Shown here: positions 1-8,300 of the stretch, piece after piece | How positions within the stretch are numbered: position 1 is the stretch's first letter | How the letters are laid out: each line of letters opens with the position of its first letter | NCBI GenBank assembly: GCA_031289315.1 | Contig: JAITPR010000009.1 | Span: 1 to 37,651, forward strand | DNA length: 37,651 nucleotides | Direction of reading: 5' to 3' | From: Clostridiaceae bacterium | Lineage (GTDB): Bacteria > Bacillota > Clostridia > Christensenellales > CAG-917 | Made by a program: the position numbers and the translations under genes | Notes under the pieces: model-generated | What the model was told of the DNA's origin: nothing | The model's input: the letters and a program-made list of their open reading frames with translations, nothing else | Database searches by the model: none

Positions 1-1
1 T

Positions 2-30
2 GTCACCTTGAGCGAAGTCGAAAGGTCCCC
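2..30. repeat. Short hairpin-forming intergenic repeat at window edge
   Basis: The first bases contain a GAGCGAAGTCGAAAGG core flanked by complementary ACCTT and AAGGT ends. From memory, very similar short sequences are scattered between genes in many Firmicutes and Bacteroidetes genomes. Only one copy is visible here, so its repeat status is inferred from memory and not from this window. Confidence 0.3.
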
Positions 31-130
31 AGTATCGGAGCTGCAAGCCTTTCCGTCTACGGCGAAGCCCCCGTTCCGCACAAATGTATTCACACAAACT
101 TTAACATTTAGCCAAACAACCGAAAGCTTC

Positions 131-180
131 AACTGTTAAAAATAAACACGTCCTCCGCATAATCGCGGAGGACGTGTTTA
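131..180 (-). terminator. Rho-independent terminator of the rplM-rpsI operon
   Basis: A perfect 16-bp stem (143-158 pairing with 165-180) closes a 6-base loop. Read on the minus strand the hairpin is followed by TTTTTAACAG. It lies about 100 bases beyond the rpsI stop, with no gene in between, so it ends the ribosomal-protein operon. Confidence 0.9.
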
Positions 181-277
181 TAAGTTGTACTAATTAGACA
201 AAGTAAGCGTACTTGCGTTTAAACTTAGGTTCCTCTACCATGCGGTAAAGAAACCCGAGTACCCGACAACCAAACGA

Positions 278-694
278 TTAACGCTTGGAAAATTGCGGTG
301 CGCGACGTGCCTTGTGAAGACCGTACTTCTTTCTTTCCTTTGCTCTGGGGTCGCGGGTAAGGAAGCCGGCTTTTTTGAGTACTCCGCGGAGTTCGATGTC
401 CGCAGTGATAAGCGCGCGGGAAATTCCCAAACGGATTGCGCCGGCTTGCCCGGTGTAACCGCCGCCTAAGACGTTGACAAAGATGTCGTACTTGTCGGAG
501 TTGGAAGTAAGCACCAACGGTTGACGTACGATAAATTTCATGGTATCAAGACCAAAATATTCGTCGATGGTTCTACCGTTTATAACGATTGCACCTTCGC
601 CGCCGGGAATTAAACGGACACGGGCGATAGCCTTCTTGCGTCTGCCCGTACCCCAATATTGAATCTTCTTTTTAGCGTTCTTTTTAACAGCCAT
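278..694 (-). CDS. rpsI: 30S ribosomal protein S9
   Basis: Small-subunit protein uS9, whose basic C-terminal tail reaches the P-site tRNA. The product is 138 residues (family usually about 130). It has the family signature [12 protein letters not shown] near residue 17 and ends in the diagnostic [11 protein letters not shown] tail, where the final Lys-Arg is the part that contacts tRNA. A strong AAGGAGGG Shine-Dalgarno sits just before the ATG. The gene follows rplM by 14 bases, the classical L13-S9 pair, and shares its promoter and the downstream hairpin terminator. The extra length is a lysine-rich N-terminus. Identification is secure. Confidence 0.98.
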   Translation of the reverse strand: MAVKKNAKKKIQYWGTGRRKKAIARVRLIPGGEGAIVINGRTIDEYFGLDTMKFIVRQPLVLTSNSDKYDIFVNVLGGGYTGQAGAIRLGISRALITADIELRGVLKKAGFLTRDPRAKERKKYGLHKARRAPQFSKR

Positions 695-708
695 TTTAAT
701 TTCCCTCC

Positions 709-1137
709 TTACAGCTTAAGCTCTATCGGGCACTGTGCTTGATGTTCATGCTCGCTACCCGCGTACACCTTCAGCTTCTTGATCATCTTTCTGCCGAGTG
801 TGTTTTTTGGGAGCATGCCCTTAACCGCCTGATGAACGGCAAACTCCGGCTTTTCGTTCATGATTTTCTTGTACTGAACTTGCTTTAAGCCGCCGATATA
901 ACCGGTGTGGTAGGTGTAGTATTTTTGCTCTAGTTTTTTGCCGGTCAAAACGACCTTCTCGCAATTTATAACGATAACATAATCGCCCGTATCTACGTGA
1001 GGGGTAAAGGTGGGCTTGTTCTTGCCGCGCAAAATAGACGCGACTTGACTGGACAAACGTCCCAACACGACATCCGTCGCGTCAACAATATACCACTTTC
1101 TCTCAACAGTTTCGGGCTTTGCCATATAAGTTTTCAC
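709..1137 (-). CDS. rplM: 50S ribosomal protein L13
   Basis: Large-subunit protein uL13, an early assembly protein that binds 23S rRNA. The product begins [16 protein letters not shown], the normal L13 N-terminus, and carries the [16 protein letters not shown] and [11 protein letters not shown] blocks; length is 142 residues, as expected. The start is the GTG at 1137. An ATG five codons upstream (1152) gives a longer frame, but the GGAGGT Shine-Dalgarno lies between the two, 6-7 bases before the GTG, so only the GTG is properly placed. First gene of the rplM-rpsI operon. Confidence 0.96.
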   Translation of the reverse strand: MKTYMAKPETVERKWYIVDATDVVLGRLSSQVASILRGKNKPTFTPHVDTGDYVIVINCEKVVLTGKKLEQKYYTYHTGYIGGLKQVQYKKIMNEKPEFAVHQAVKGMLPKNTLGRKMIKKLKVYAGSEHEHQAQCPIELKL

Positions 1138-1159
1138 GGTAAAGACCTCCATATTTCTT

Positions 1160-1257
1160 GTGTTAGTTTCGGGAAAAACCCGAAGTTGTGTTCCGAACCT
1201 AAATCGTTGCCGCGCAAGCTCCGGGGGCTAAACCTTCGCACGCACGCCCGTTAAGGC
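1160..1257 (-). promoter_or_regulatory. Structured rplM leader, possible L13 autoregulatory element
   Basis: About 120 bases separate the predicted start of transcription (near 1257) from the rplM GTG. The leader contains a tight hairpin at 1168-1184 (TTCGGG, AAAAA loop, CCCGAA), close upstream of the ribosome binding site. Many Firmicutes carry an L13 leader that mediates feedback control. The position fits, but I cannot confirm the consensus fold by eye. Confidence 0.35.
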
Positions 1258-1263
1258 TAGATT

Positions 1264-1292
1264 ATTCTAAAGGAAGTGACATATTGTGTCAA
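1264..1292 (-). promoter_or_regulatory. Sigma-A promoter of rplM-rpsI
   Basis: Minus-strand TTGACA (1287-1292), a 17-base spacer and TAGAAT (1264-1269). A near-palindrome TGACATATTGTGTCA overlaps the -35 box and spacer (1277-1291). It is the only good promoter upstream of the ribosomal operon. Confidence 0.85.
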
Positions 1293-1476
1293 CTGTTTTT
1301 TAGTGATTTTCTAAAAATGTTCAAATCGTATGTAAATAATCCACATTTCGTTCGACAAAAGGCTTACACAGATGCCCCACAGAACATTATCAATAAGTAA
1401 ATTTTATCAAAGCGCGGTAATCATCTCTGCATTGCCGGCTTACTTGTGGTGATAACGCTTGAATGCGGTTATTCCT

Positions 1477-1686
1477 CTATTCGTCCAGATTGTTAAATGT
1501 GACGTGTTTTTCTTTCATGGATATTTTGCCGACAGGATACCCGAACTGCGCGGCTTCCTTTTTATACGTTAAAAAGGCGTGGTCTATATCAAATCCGACA
1601 ATAGTTTTTATTTCATCATAAGTTAGCTTCAATACGGGGCTTCCTTTCGATTGCAGATATAGCTACAAAGGGTCATATTTACTCAT
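1477..1686 (-). pseudogene. Small conserved-type gene interrupted by an in-frame TAG at codon 8
   Basis: A 69-codon frame starts at an ATG (1686) preceded by a well-placed GAGGTG Shine-Dalgarno. It reads MSKYDPL, then TAG, and then stays open for 61 more codons, including the coherent stretches KLTYDEIKTIVGFDIDHAF and GYPVGKISMKEKHVTF, to a TAG at 1477. I recall small Clostridia/Bacilli proteins of the form MSKYDPLW followed by an IDHxFLxYKKE and GKISMKE pattern. On that memory the stop replaces a Trp codon (TGG to TAG). Translation could also restart at the in-frame TTG at 1632, which has AAAGGAAG upstream, giving 51 residues. The function of the family is unknown to me. Confidence 0.6.
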
Positions 1687-1911
1687 AATTTTGCACCTCG
1701 TTTACAACGCGCTTTTTTACTTGCCGTGCTTTGTTTGCTGTTTTCTTATTTAGCTATTTTTGTCTTCGCCGCTTGATTTAATTATAACATATTTCTAATA
1801 ACTTGCGATAATCAAAACACTATAAGTTCCAAAGTTTAAAATCCGCGTTCTAAAAAAGTGATCTTTTTTCGCTTTTTCCCATCAAAAAAGTTCCATTTGT
1901 TGTCTTGCTAT

Positions 1912-2133
1912 TTAATAATAATTTACTATACCCAAAAAATAATCGGCGGAAATACCATAGGCTATGGACATCTGCCGCAACGTATCATATCCGGGTTGCG
2001 CCTTTCCTTTTAACCATTCACTAACTTGACTTTGCTTGACTCCTATCTTCCTTGCAAACTCTGTTTGCGTGATTTTATTATCACTTAGGAATTCCGCTAA
2101 AATCCTTCTAAAATCTCTAGATTCGTTTGCCAT
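1912..2133 (-). CDS. XRE-family helix-turn-helix repressor
   Basis: A 73-residue protein that is essentially one Cro/CI-type helix-turn-helix domain. Its core is ITQTEFARKIGVKQSQVSEWLKGKAQP (about residues 21-47), with the usual GxS followed by W-L-K-G recognition helix, then a C-terminal helix ending ISADYFLGI. It is transcribed away from the HelD-like helicase gene across a 140-base gap that contains two identical 14-base operator-like sites. The simplest reading is a local repressor of itself and of the helicase. Base composition is AT-rich like the helicase and unlike the ribosomal and mfd genes around it. There is no sensor domain, so the inducing signal is not visible. Confidence 0.85.
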   Translation of the reverse strand: MANESRDFRRILAEFLSDNKITQTEFARKIGVKQSQVSEWLKGKAQPGYDTLRQMSIAYGISADYFLGIVNYY

Positions 2134-2144
2134 GATTATTAGTG

Positions 2145-2160
2145 TATAGAAAATTCTATA
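2145..2160. promoter_or_regulatory. Operator-like palindrome O1
   Basis: TATAGAA, two central A bases, TTCTATA: a 7-2-7 palindrome, 12 bases from the XRE gene start. Its 14-base core is identical to that of the second site; the two centres are 29 bases apart, close to three helical turns. Confidence 0.75.
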
Positions 2161-2167
2161 TAAATAG

Positions 2168-2196
2168 TTGTATTATAGAAAATTCTATGTTACAAT
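2168..2196 (+). promoter_or_regulatory. Promoter of the HelD-like gene with operator O2 in the spacer
   Basis: TTGTAT (2168-2173), a 17-base spacer and TACAAT (2191-2196). The spacer contains the second copy of ATAGAAAATTCTAT at 2175-2188, filling the space between the boxes. A repressor bound there would block RNA polymerase directly, so the layout predicts tight repression of the helicase gene. Confidence 0.7.
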
Positions 2197-2273
2197 TTGA
2201 AACATGGCAAAGAAGATAAAAATAGCGATTTTTTTTCTAGCATTGCCTTTCAACTTTATCGAGGAAAAGCCTT

Positions 2274-4754
2274 ATGAAATGCCCTAATGATGTGTGTGAT
2301 ACCCAAATAGAAGAATCGTGGCAATACTGCCCTAAATGCGGTTATAATTTAGCTGCTTTTTTTAAAGATGTTGATAAAATGTTAGACTTAGCGAAAAGAG
2401 AATTCGATAAGGAAAATTTTCGAACTGCAATTTTTTGCTGGACGAAATGCAGTAAACTAGGTAACGCCCAAGCTATGTATAATTTGGGCTTGTGTTATCA
2501 ACGCGGTTTAGGTGTTCCTATTAACATAAAAACAGCCTTCTATTGCTTTTCTAGAGCGGCAGAAGTAAAAGAACCACCACATTTTGATGCCCATATTTGG
2601 TTAGGTGACCGTTATTATTCGGGCAAAGAACCCGTTGAGAAAGATCTTGTTAGTGCTTATAAATATTATGAGATTGCTTATGCGGGCGGGCACTCACACT
2701 TGCGCGGTACATTAGAAAAAATTAGATCTGATGTTGATACCTCGCTTGCCCAATCTTTGATGGCAGATGGGTATGACTCCGAAGATGAAGATGAAAGTTC
2801 GTTTGATTTGGAAGCAATAAAAGGAGATGGAAAGTTTGAGAAATTTACGTGTAAAATAACAAGAAAAACCTTTACTCCGCAAGCTAAACGCAGCGGGCTT
2901 TCCTCATTTGAAGATGAAAAGAAAAATTATGAGAATGTGGAGCGAAAAATCGATGACGAAATAACTTATTTGCGTAATAACTTACGACAAGTAGGACCGA
3001 TAAATTATTCAGATGAGGACGAATGGTATGACGGAATGAACAATAAAAAACATAATGAACGCATTTCAGCAAACATGGACAATTTGATTGCCGTATCGGC
3101 TTCCCCTTATTTTGGCAGAATTCGTATAAAGGACGGCAATGGAGATCTAGTTGATTATTGCATTGGAACTGAATGCGTAATGACAACAATCGATGGCAGA
3201 ATAGTTTGGGATTGGCGTTCAGAATGGGGGAATTTTTTTCGCAATAGGAGTTCTGCCGTATTTGAAAGTAATGGGGAAAGACTTTTTCTTCAAATGCGTA
3301 GGGAGGTTACGATACGCCAAAAAAAATTTATTGACACAAAACAAACATTCTCAATTGATGATGGTGAAAACAAGCTGATATATGATGAATTTTTGAAGAG
3401 CATATTGACAAGAAAAAAAGAGGATCCGCGCTTGACGGACATAATTTCGTCAATACAAGATAATCAAAATCAAATTATTACACGCCCTTTAAGGGAAAAT
3501 CTTATTGTGCAGGGTTGCGCGGGAAGCGGTAAAACAATGATTTTATTACATAGACTTTCATACCTAAAATATAACCATAAAATTGACGATGCGACCTTGC
3601 GTATTATTACACCAAGCGAAACTTTTAACGCGCATATTGATTCTTTGCGTCACGACTTAGATATTGCGGCGATAAATGCCGTTACATTGTCGGGCTATTA
3701 TTTGGAAAAGCTATCAACATATGATAAGCGTTGGAAAGAAAAAATTGCTGGTAAATATAATAAAAACCACGATAAATGGGAAACTCCGCCTTGCAAAATA
3801 AGCGAGGACTCCGAATTGCCGGAAGATATTGTCGATTATTACTATTCGCAAGATTTTTTTGATAAGATAGAAAGCGAATTTAATTACACATACGAGAAAT
3901 ATAAAAATGCATGTGACAAAAAAAGAACGGATTACTATGAGGTGAGATTGCCGGCTTATGACAAGGCTCTTGAAAAATACCATTCATTGCCGTTATCGTT
4001 ACGAGCCGCCAATCCTCAGTCAAGACCGAAACTTTCTTTGCCTACCGTTTCTATTCGCAATGGAATTTTTGCCGAGTTAAAGCCTGATTACAATGTATCG
4101 CCTAATAAAATATACAAATGCGAACTCTATGCCAGTTTGTTGTTATCGTATAAAGTATTCGAGGCGCAAGCCGCCAATACGTTTTTATTCATAGATGAGG
4201 GACAGGATATATCCATAGCCGAATATAAGCTGTTGAAGAACATGAATAAGGCGGCGGTATTTAATATTTTCGGTGATATAAAACAATCATTACATAAACA
4301 CGGTTTAGACACATGGGATAAATTGCAAGAAGTAAATGATTTTTATCAATACGAATTAAATGAAAACTACCGTAACACCAAAGAAATTACAGAGTTTGTA
4401 AACAAGTTGCTAGAAAAGGAAATGACCGTACTTGGTATTGACGGTAATAAAGTTATGTATTATACCTTTACTGACAATTTTCAGAAAAATGATTGGTTTT
4501 TCAGAGAAAGCCATAGCGAAAGGATCGCTTTTATATATTCTCAAAGGAATAAAGATGACGGTACTATTTCGGGGCTTTTTCATTTTTCAAAATCCGCGGA
4601 TTTTCAACTGCTGACGGTTGAACAAGCCAAAGGCTTAGAATTTGATAAGGTATATGTTTACGAAAAAAATATGACGGAAAACGAAAAGTATATCGCTATG
4701 ACTAGAGCGTTAAAAAGTTTAATAATATTAAGAACTCCTATCTATAAACCATGA
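2274..4754 (+). CDS. HelD-like superfamily 1 helicase with N-terminal zinc ribbon and Sel1 repeats
   Basis: An 826-residue protein. Domains in order: a CxxxxC/CxxC zinc ribbon (residues 3-22); two Sel1/TPR-like repeats (about 55-140, with NAQAMYNLGLCYQRGLGV); a coiled region and a PYFGRIRIKD segment (about 200-290) as found in HelD; then a UvrD/HelD ATPase. ATPase motifs are Walker A GCAGSGKT (414-421), Walker B FIDEGQD (DEGQD 641-645), ENYRNT near 700, and QAKGLEFD near 786 followed by TRAL. HelD proteins recycle or remodel RNA polymerase, and some confer rifampicin tolerance; known ones are roughly 700-780 residues without zinc ribbon or Sel1 repeats. The gene is AT-rich, lies alone, and is paired with a divergent XRE repressor, which suggests an acquired stress or defence function (inference). 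The family assignment is stronger than the role. Confidence 0.8.
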   Translation: MKCPNDVCDTQIEESWQYCPKCGYNLAAFFKDVDKMLDLAKREFDKENFRTAIFCWTKCSKLGNAQAMYNLGLCYQRGLGVPINIKTAFYCFSRAAEVKEPPHFDAHIWLGDRYYSGKEPVEKDLVSAYKYYEIAYAGGHSHLRGTLEKIRSDVDTSLAQSLMADGYDSEDEDESSFDLEAIKGDGKFEKFTCKITRKTFTPQAKRSGLSSFEDEKKNYENVERKIDDEITYLRNNLRQVGPINYSDEDEWYDGMNNKKHNERISANMDNLIAVSASPYFGRIRIKDGNGDLVDYCIGTECVMTTIDGRIVWDWRSEWGNFFRNRSSAVFESNGERLFLQMRREVTIRQKKFIDTKQTFSIDDGENKLIYDEFLKSILTRKKEDPRLTDIISSIQDNQNQIITRPLRENLIVQGCAGSGKTMILLHRLSYLKYNHKIDDATLRIITPSETFNAHIDSLRHDLDIAAINAVTLSGYYLEKLSTYDKRWKEKIAGKYNKNHDKWETPPCKISEDSELPEDIVDYYYSQDFFDKIESEFNYTYEKYKNACDKKRTDYYEVRLPAYDKALEKYHSLPLSLRAANPQSRPKLSLPTVSIRNGIFAELKPDYNVSPNKIYKCELYASLLLSYKVFEAQAANTFLFIDEGQDISIAEYKLLKNMNKAAVFNIFGDIKQSLHKHGLDTWDKLQEVNDFYQYELNENYRNTKEITEFVNKLLEKEMTVLGIDGNKVMYYTFTDNFQKNDWFFRESHSERIAFIYSQRNKDDGTISGLFHFSKSADFQLLTVEQAKGLEFDKVYVYEKNMTENEKYIAMTRALKSLIILRTPIYKP

Positions 4755-4763
4755 TTTTATTTC

Positions 4764-4826
4764 TTACACCGTTCTCTCTTGAACCCTTTTAAGGAGGCTA
4801 AGAGGCGTTCTATCTTCTTGTCGGCG
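4764..4826 (-). repeat. Degraded copy of the mfd 3' end
   Basis: Read on the minus strand this encodes DKKIERLLASLK and then, after a one-base deletion, VQERTV and a stop. This matches the real mfd end GKKIERLLAFFKEVQEGTV followed by stop at 5356-5420. The copy lies just past the GNAT gene, so GNAT is bracketed by two copies of the mfd tail. Confidence 0.8.
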
Positions 4827-4841
4827 GGTTCAGAAAATCCC

Positions 4842-5333
4842 TCAACGCAAGTCAAGGCGGAAAAACCGTGCGCCCGTCAAAGGATTTTCGCGATAGGGGC
4901 TTATTTCTTGAAAGCCCATGCTTTTGTACATGGACACGGCGGCTTTGAGTTGCGGAATTGTATCCAACAGAATTGCTTTATAGCCGATTTCCTTAGCGGC
5001 GGAAATTATTTCTTGCGCCAACAGTTTCCCTATGCCCTTACCACGAAGGTGCGGCGCAATGTACATGCGTTTCATCTCGCATTTCCCGTTTCCGAAGGGA
5101 CGCAGGGCGGCGCAGCCCGCGATTTCATCGCCGTATTCGGCAACGAAGAGTCTTCCCGCCGGCGGAGCGTATGCGGCAGATAGATTTTCCGTTTCCGATT
5201 GGAAGCTTTGGAAGCTTAAGTCACAGCCGAGTTCCGCGTTATAATCGGCAAGCAATCGCCTTACCTCCGCTATGTCCGCACCTGAAAAGACTTGTCTTAT
5301 GATTATGTGGCTGTCGTTTTCGTTCGGATTCAT
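4842..5333 (-). CDS. GNAT-family N-acetyltransferase
   Basis: A 163-residue acyl-CoA-dependent acetyltransferase of unknown substrate. The acetyl-CoA site is clear: MKRMYIAPHLRGKGIGKLL (about residues 87-105) carries the RGKGIG pyrophosphate loop. AAVSMYKSMGFQEISPY near the C-terminus is the usual last helix-strand of the fold. It begins 22 bases after the mfd stop on the same strand, so it is probably cotranscribed with pth-mfd. It is flanked downstream by a degraded copy of the mfd tail, suggesting it arrived by insertion or by a local duplication. The Shine-Dalgarno is weak (AGGGTAA). The substrate cannot be read from the sequence. Confidence 0.85.
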   Translation of the reverse strand: MNPNENDSHIIIRQVFSGADIAEVRRLLADYNAELGCDLSFQSFQSETENLSAAYAPPAGRLFVAEYGDEIAGCAALRPFGNGKCEMKRMYIAPHLRGKGIGKLLAQEIISAAKEIGYKAILLDTIPQLKAAVSMYKSMGFQEISPYRENPLTGARFFRLDLR

Positions 5334-5355
5334 ATGTTACCCTATTCGCAATTGT

Positions 5356-8300
5356 TCACACCGTTCCCTCTTGAACCTCTTTGAAGAAAGCTAGAAGGCG
5401 TTCTATTTTTTTGCCGCCGTCCAGACCCGCGACATTGAACGTAAGCTGCGGCGGAATGGTGGAGGATAGGACTACCTTGTCGTTCCATGCCGCGACGGTG
5501 CGGATTATGTCGGGATTGGAATAAATTTCGTCGCCGTTGAAGAGGATACCGGCTCCGTTTTTGTTTACGGTTATTTTTTTGACGGAGGCGGTGGCGGCAA
5601 GGTTTTTGAGCAGTGCGGCGTTTATAAGATTTATAAGCGGGCGTTCGGGTTCGCCGTATATATCTCTAATTTCCGCAACAAGCTCATCGCGTTGTTTAAA
5701 GCTTTGAACCGCCGCCGTTTGTTTATATACGCGAAGCTTGTCGCGGTCCGAAACGTAATTATCCTTTATATACATGTCCGCGTCTATACGCAGTTCCACG
5801 TCGGAATGCGTTTGTGGCTTTCCGCCCTTCAACTCAAATATAGTTTCTTGCAACAGCTTTATATACATGTGGTAACCCACCTTTTCGATATGTCCGTGTT
5901 GCTCTGCACCCAACATAGTACCCGCGCCGCGTATCTCCAAATCGCGAAGCGCTATTTTATAGCCGCTGCCGAATTCCGTGTATTCGGTAAGCGCGGTAAG
6001 CCGTTTAACCGCGTCTTCGGAAAGCGTTTTGCCGGGCTTTATCGTGAAATAAGCGTGCGCTAAAACTCCGCTTCTGCCGACACGACCTCTTAACTGGTGC
6101 AATTGTGCAAGCCCGAACATATCCGCATCCACTACGATAAGCGTATTGGCGGACGGCAAATCTATGCCGTTTTCTATTATCGTGGTGGCAATAAGCACTT
6201 CAGCTTCGCCGTTATAAAATCTAGATACACGCTCCTCAAAGATATCGCTCTTAAGCTGTCCGTGCGCAATGATTATGCGGATTGACGGGTCAAGCAGTGC
6301 ACGCACCTTTGCGGCAAAGCCGTCTATAGTTTCCACGCGGTTATATAATATAAATACCTGTCCTCCGCGCGCCGTTTCGCGCTCCACTGCGTCTTTGACA
6401 AGCCCCTCGCTGTATTCGGTGATATAGGTCTGAATGGGGAGCCTGCCCATAGGGGGCGTTTCCAAAAGGCTGATGTCGCGTATGCCGGAAAGCGCCATGT
6501 TGAGCGTACGCGGAATGGGTGTCGCCGACAGCGTAAGTACGTTGACGTTTTCCTCTGCAAGCTTCAGCTTTTCCTTGTGTTGAACGCCGAAGCGCTGTTC
6601 CTCGTCTAAAACCAACAACCCCAAATCATGAAATTTCACGTCCTGCGACAGCAGGCGGTGCGTGGCTATGACAAGCAGGCTTTTGCCCGAAGCAAGCCGT
6701 TTCAACGCCTCCGAATTTTCTTTAGAGCCTTGAAAGCGTGATAGGATTTCGCATCCTATGCCGAACGGCTGTAGCCGCGCGCATAGCGTATTATAATGTT
6801 GGCGCGCCAAAATCGTCGTGGGGGACAGTAGCGCGGCTTGCTTGCCGTCCATAACCGTTTTGAACATTGCCCTAAGCGCGACCTCCGTTTTGCCGAAGCC
6901 GACATCACCGCAAATAAGCCGGTCCATAACCTTGCCGCTTTCCATTTCCTTATAAACCGCTTCGATTGCCGAAAGCTGATCCGGCGTTTCGGCATACGGA
7001 AACTCGTCCTCGAATTCGGCTTGCCATTCTCCGTTCGGCGAATATTGAAAGCCTTTTGCTTGTTCGCGCTTTGAATACAGCTCCAAAAGGTCTATCGCCA
7101 TCTTTTTCACGGACTGCTTGACGCGTTCCTTAATCCGTGCGAACTCCTTCCCTCCTAGCTTTGAAAGGGCGGGCTTGTCGCTTCCGGAATACGGTTCCAC
7201 TATGCTGATTTGGTCTATGGGAATGTGAACGCTGTCGCCGCCGGCGTAGCTCAACGAGATATATTCTTTTTCAATGTCGTCGGTTTTTATACGCGTGGTA
7301 CCGATACATATACCTATGCCGTGCACCGCGTGTACCACGTAATCGCCAGCTTTGGGGGCGGCGACGTCTTTTTTAGGCTTGCTTACCTGCGCCGGAGCGC
7401 GCTTACCCAAAAGCTCGTCCGTACCCACGACGACAAGCTTGTTTGCGGCTATATTGAAGCCGTTCTGCACGGTATAAGTCGTAATTATAATTTGGCAACC
7501 GACCGTAAAATCGTTGGAAATCTCCGTGTGAACGCCGTCGTTTTTAAGGCTTTCCTTGAGCGCCTTTGCGCGCGCCGTACCTCCCGCACAAAGCGCGATC
7601 CGCCGCCCGTTCCACGCAAAGCTTTTCAAGTCCGCGACCAATCCGGAGTAGTCCAAATAATACCTCGTAACGGCTTGCGTTTTTATGTTGAAAATCGCCT
7701 TCGGCTCAAAAATCGGATTTGAAGACGAAAGCTGTCCAAAAGAAACAAGCCGGAATTTATTAAACTCCGTGTGCAATTCTTGCAAGGACAGCAATGATTT
7801 TTGGTGTTCCGGCAAGGCTTCCGCGACGTCCGTCATATTTTTTACGCGGCGCGTGTGTTCAAGATAATAGAGTTCAATTTTTTCGTTTACCAATTTCGGC
7901 TCATCGAAACAAATTACCGCGTCCTCCGGCAGATACGCAAAAATGCCGCACATGGACTTTCTTATAAACGGCAACAGCCACACGTAGGACGAGTCGGAGG
8001 ACTTCAAACCCAAACGGAAAATGAGGTCGGCAATAATTTCCCGCGTTCTGGAATTCGGCGGGTCAAGCCGCTCCAACCTCTTAACCGCCGCCGCCGCTTC
8101 CTCCGGAGTAAGCAAAATATCCGAACACGGTGCAAGCGCGACGCTTGCCGGCTTGCCCGTCGATACTCCGGTTTCCGCGTCGAACTCTCTTATTTCCTCC
8201 ACGGTATCGCCGAAAAACGACAACCGCACGGGGTTGCTGCGGTTAACCGGAAATATGTCGAATATGTCGCCGCGTACGGCAAACACGCCCTTCTCCGTCA

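Noticed and set aside
709..1152. rplM starting at the upstream ATG (1152)
   Set aside because: The Shine-Dalgarno lies downstream of that ATG, and the five extra residues are not part of L13 proteins.
7210..7722. Plus-strand open frame of 170 codons inside mfd
   Set aside because: Antisense shadow of a well-conserved gene; no ribosome site or family resemblance. The same applies to the other long plus-strand frames in mfd, pth, metG, pflB and the flavoprotein gene.
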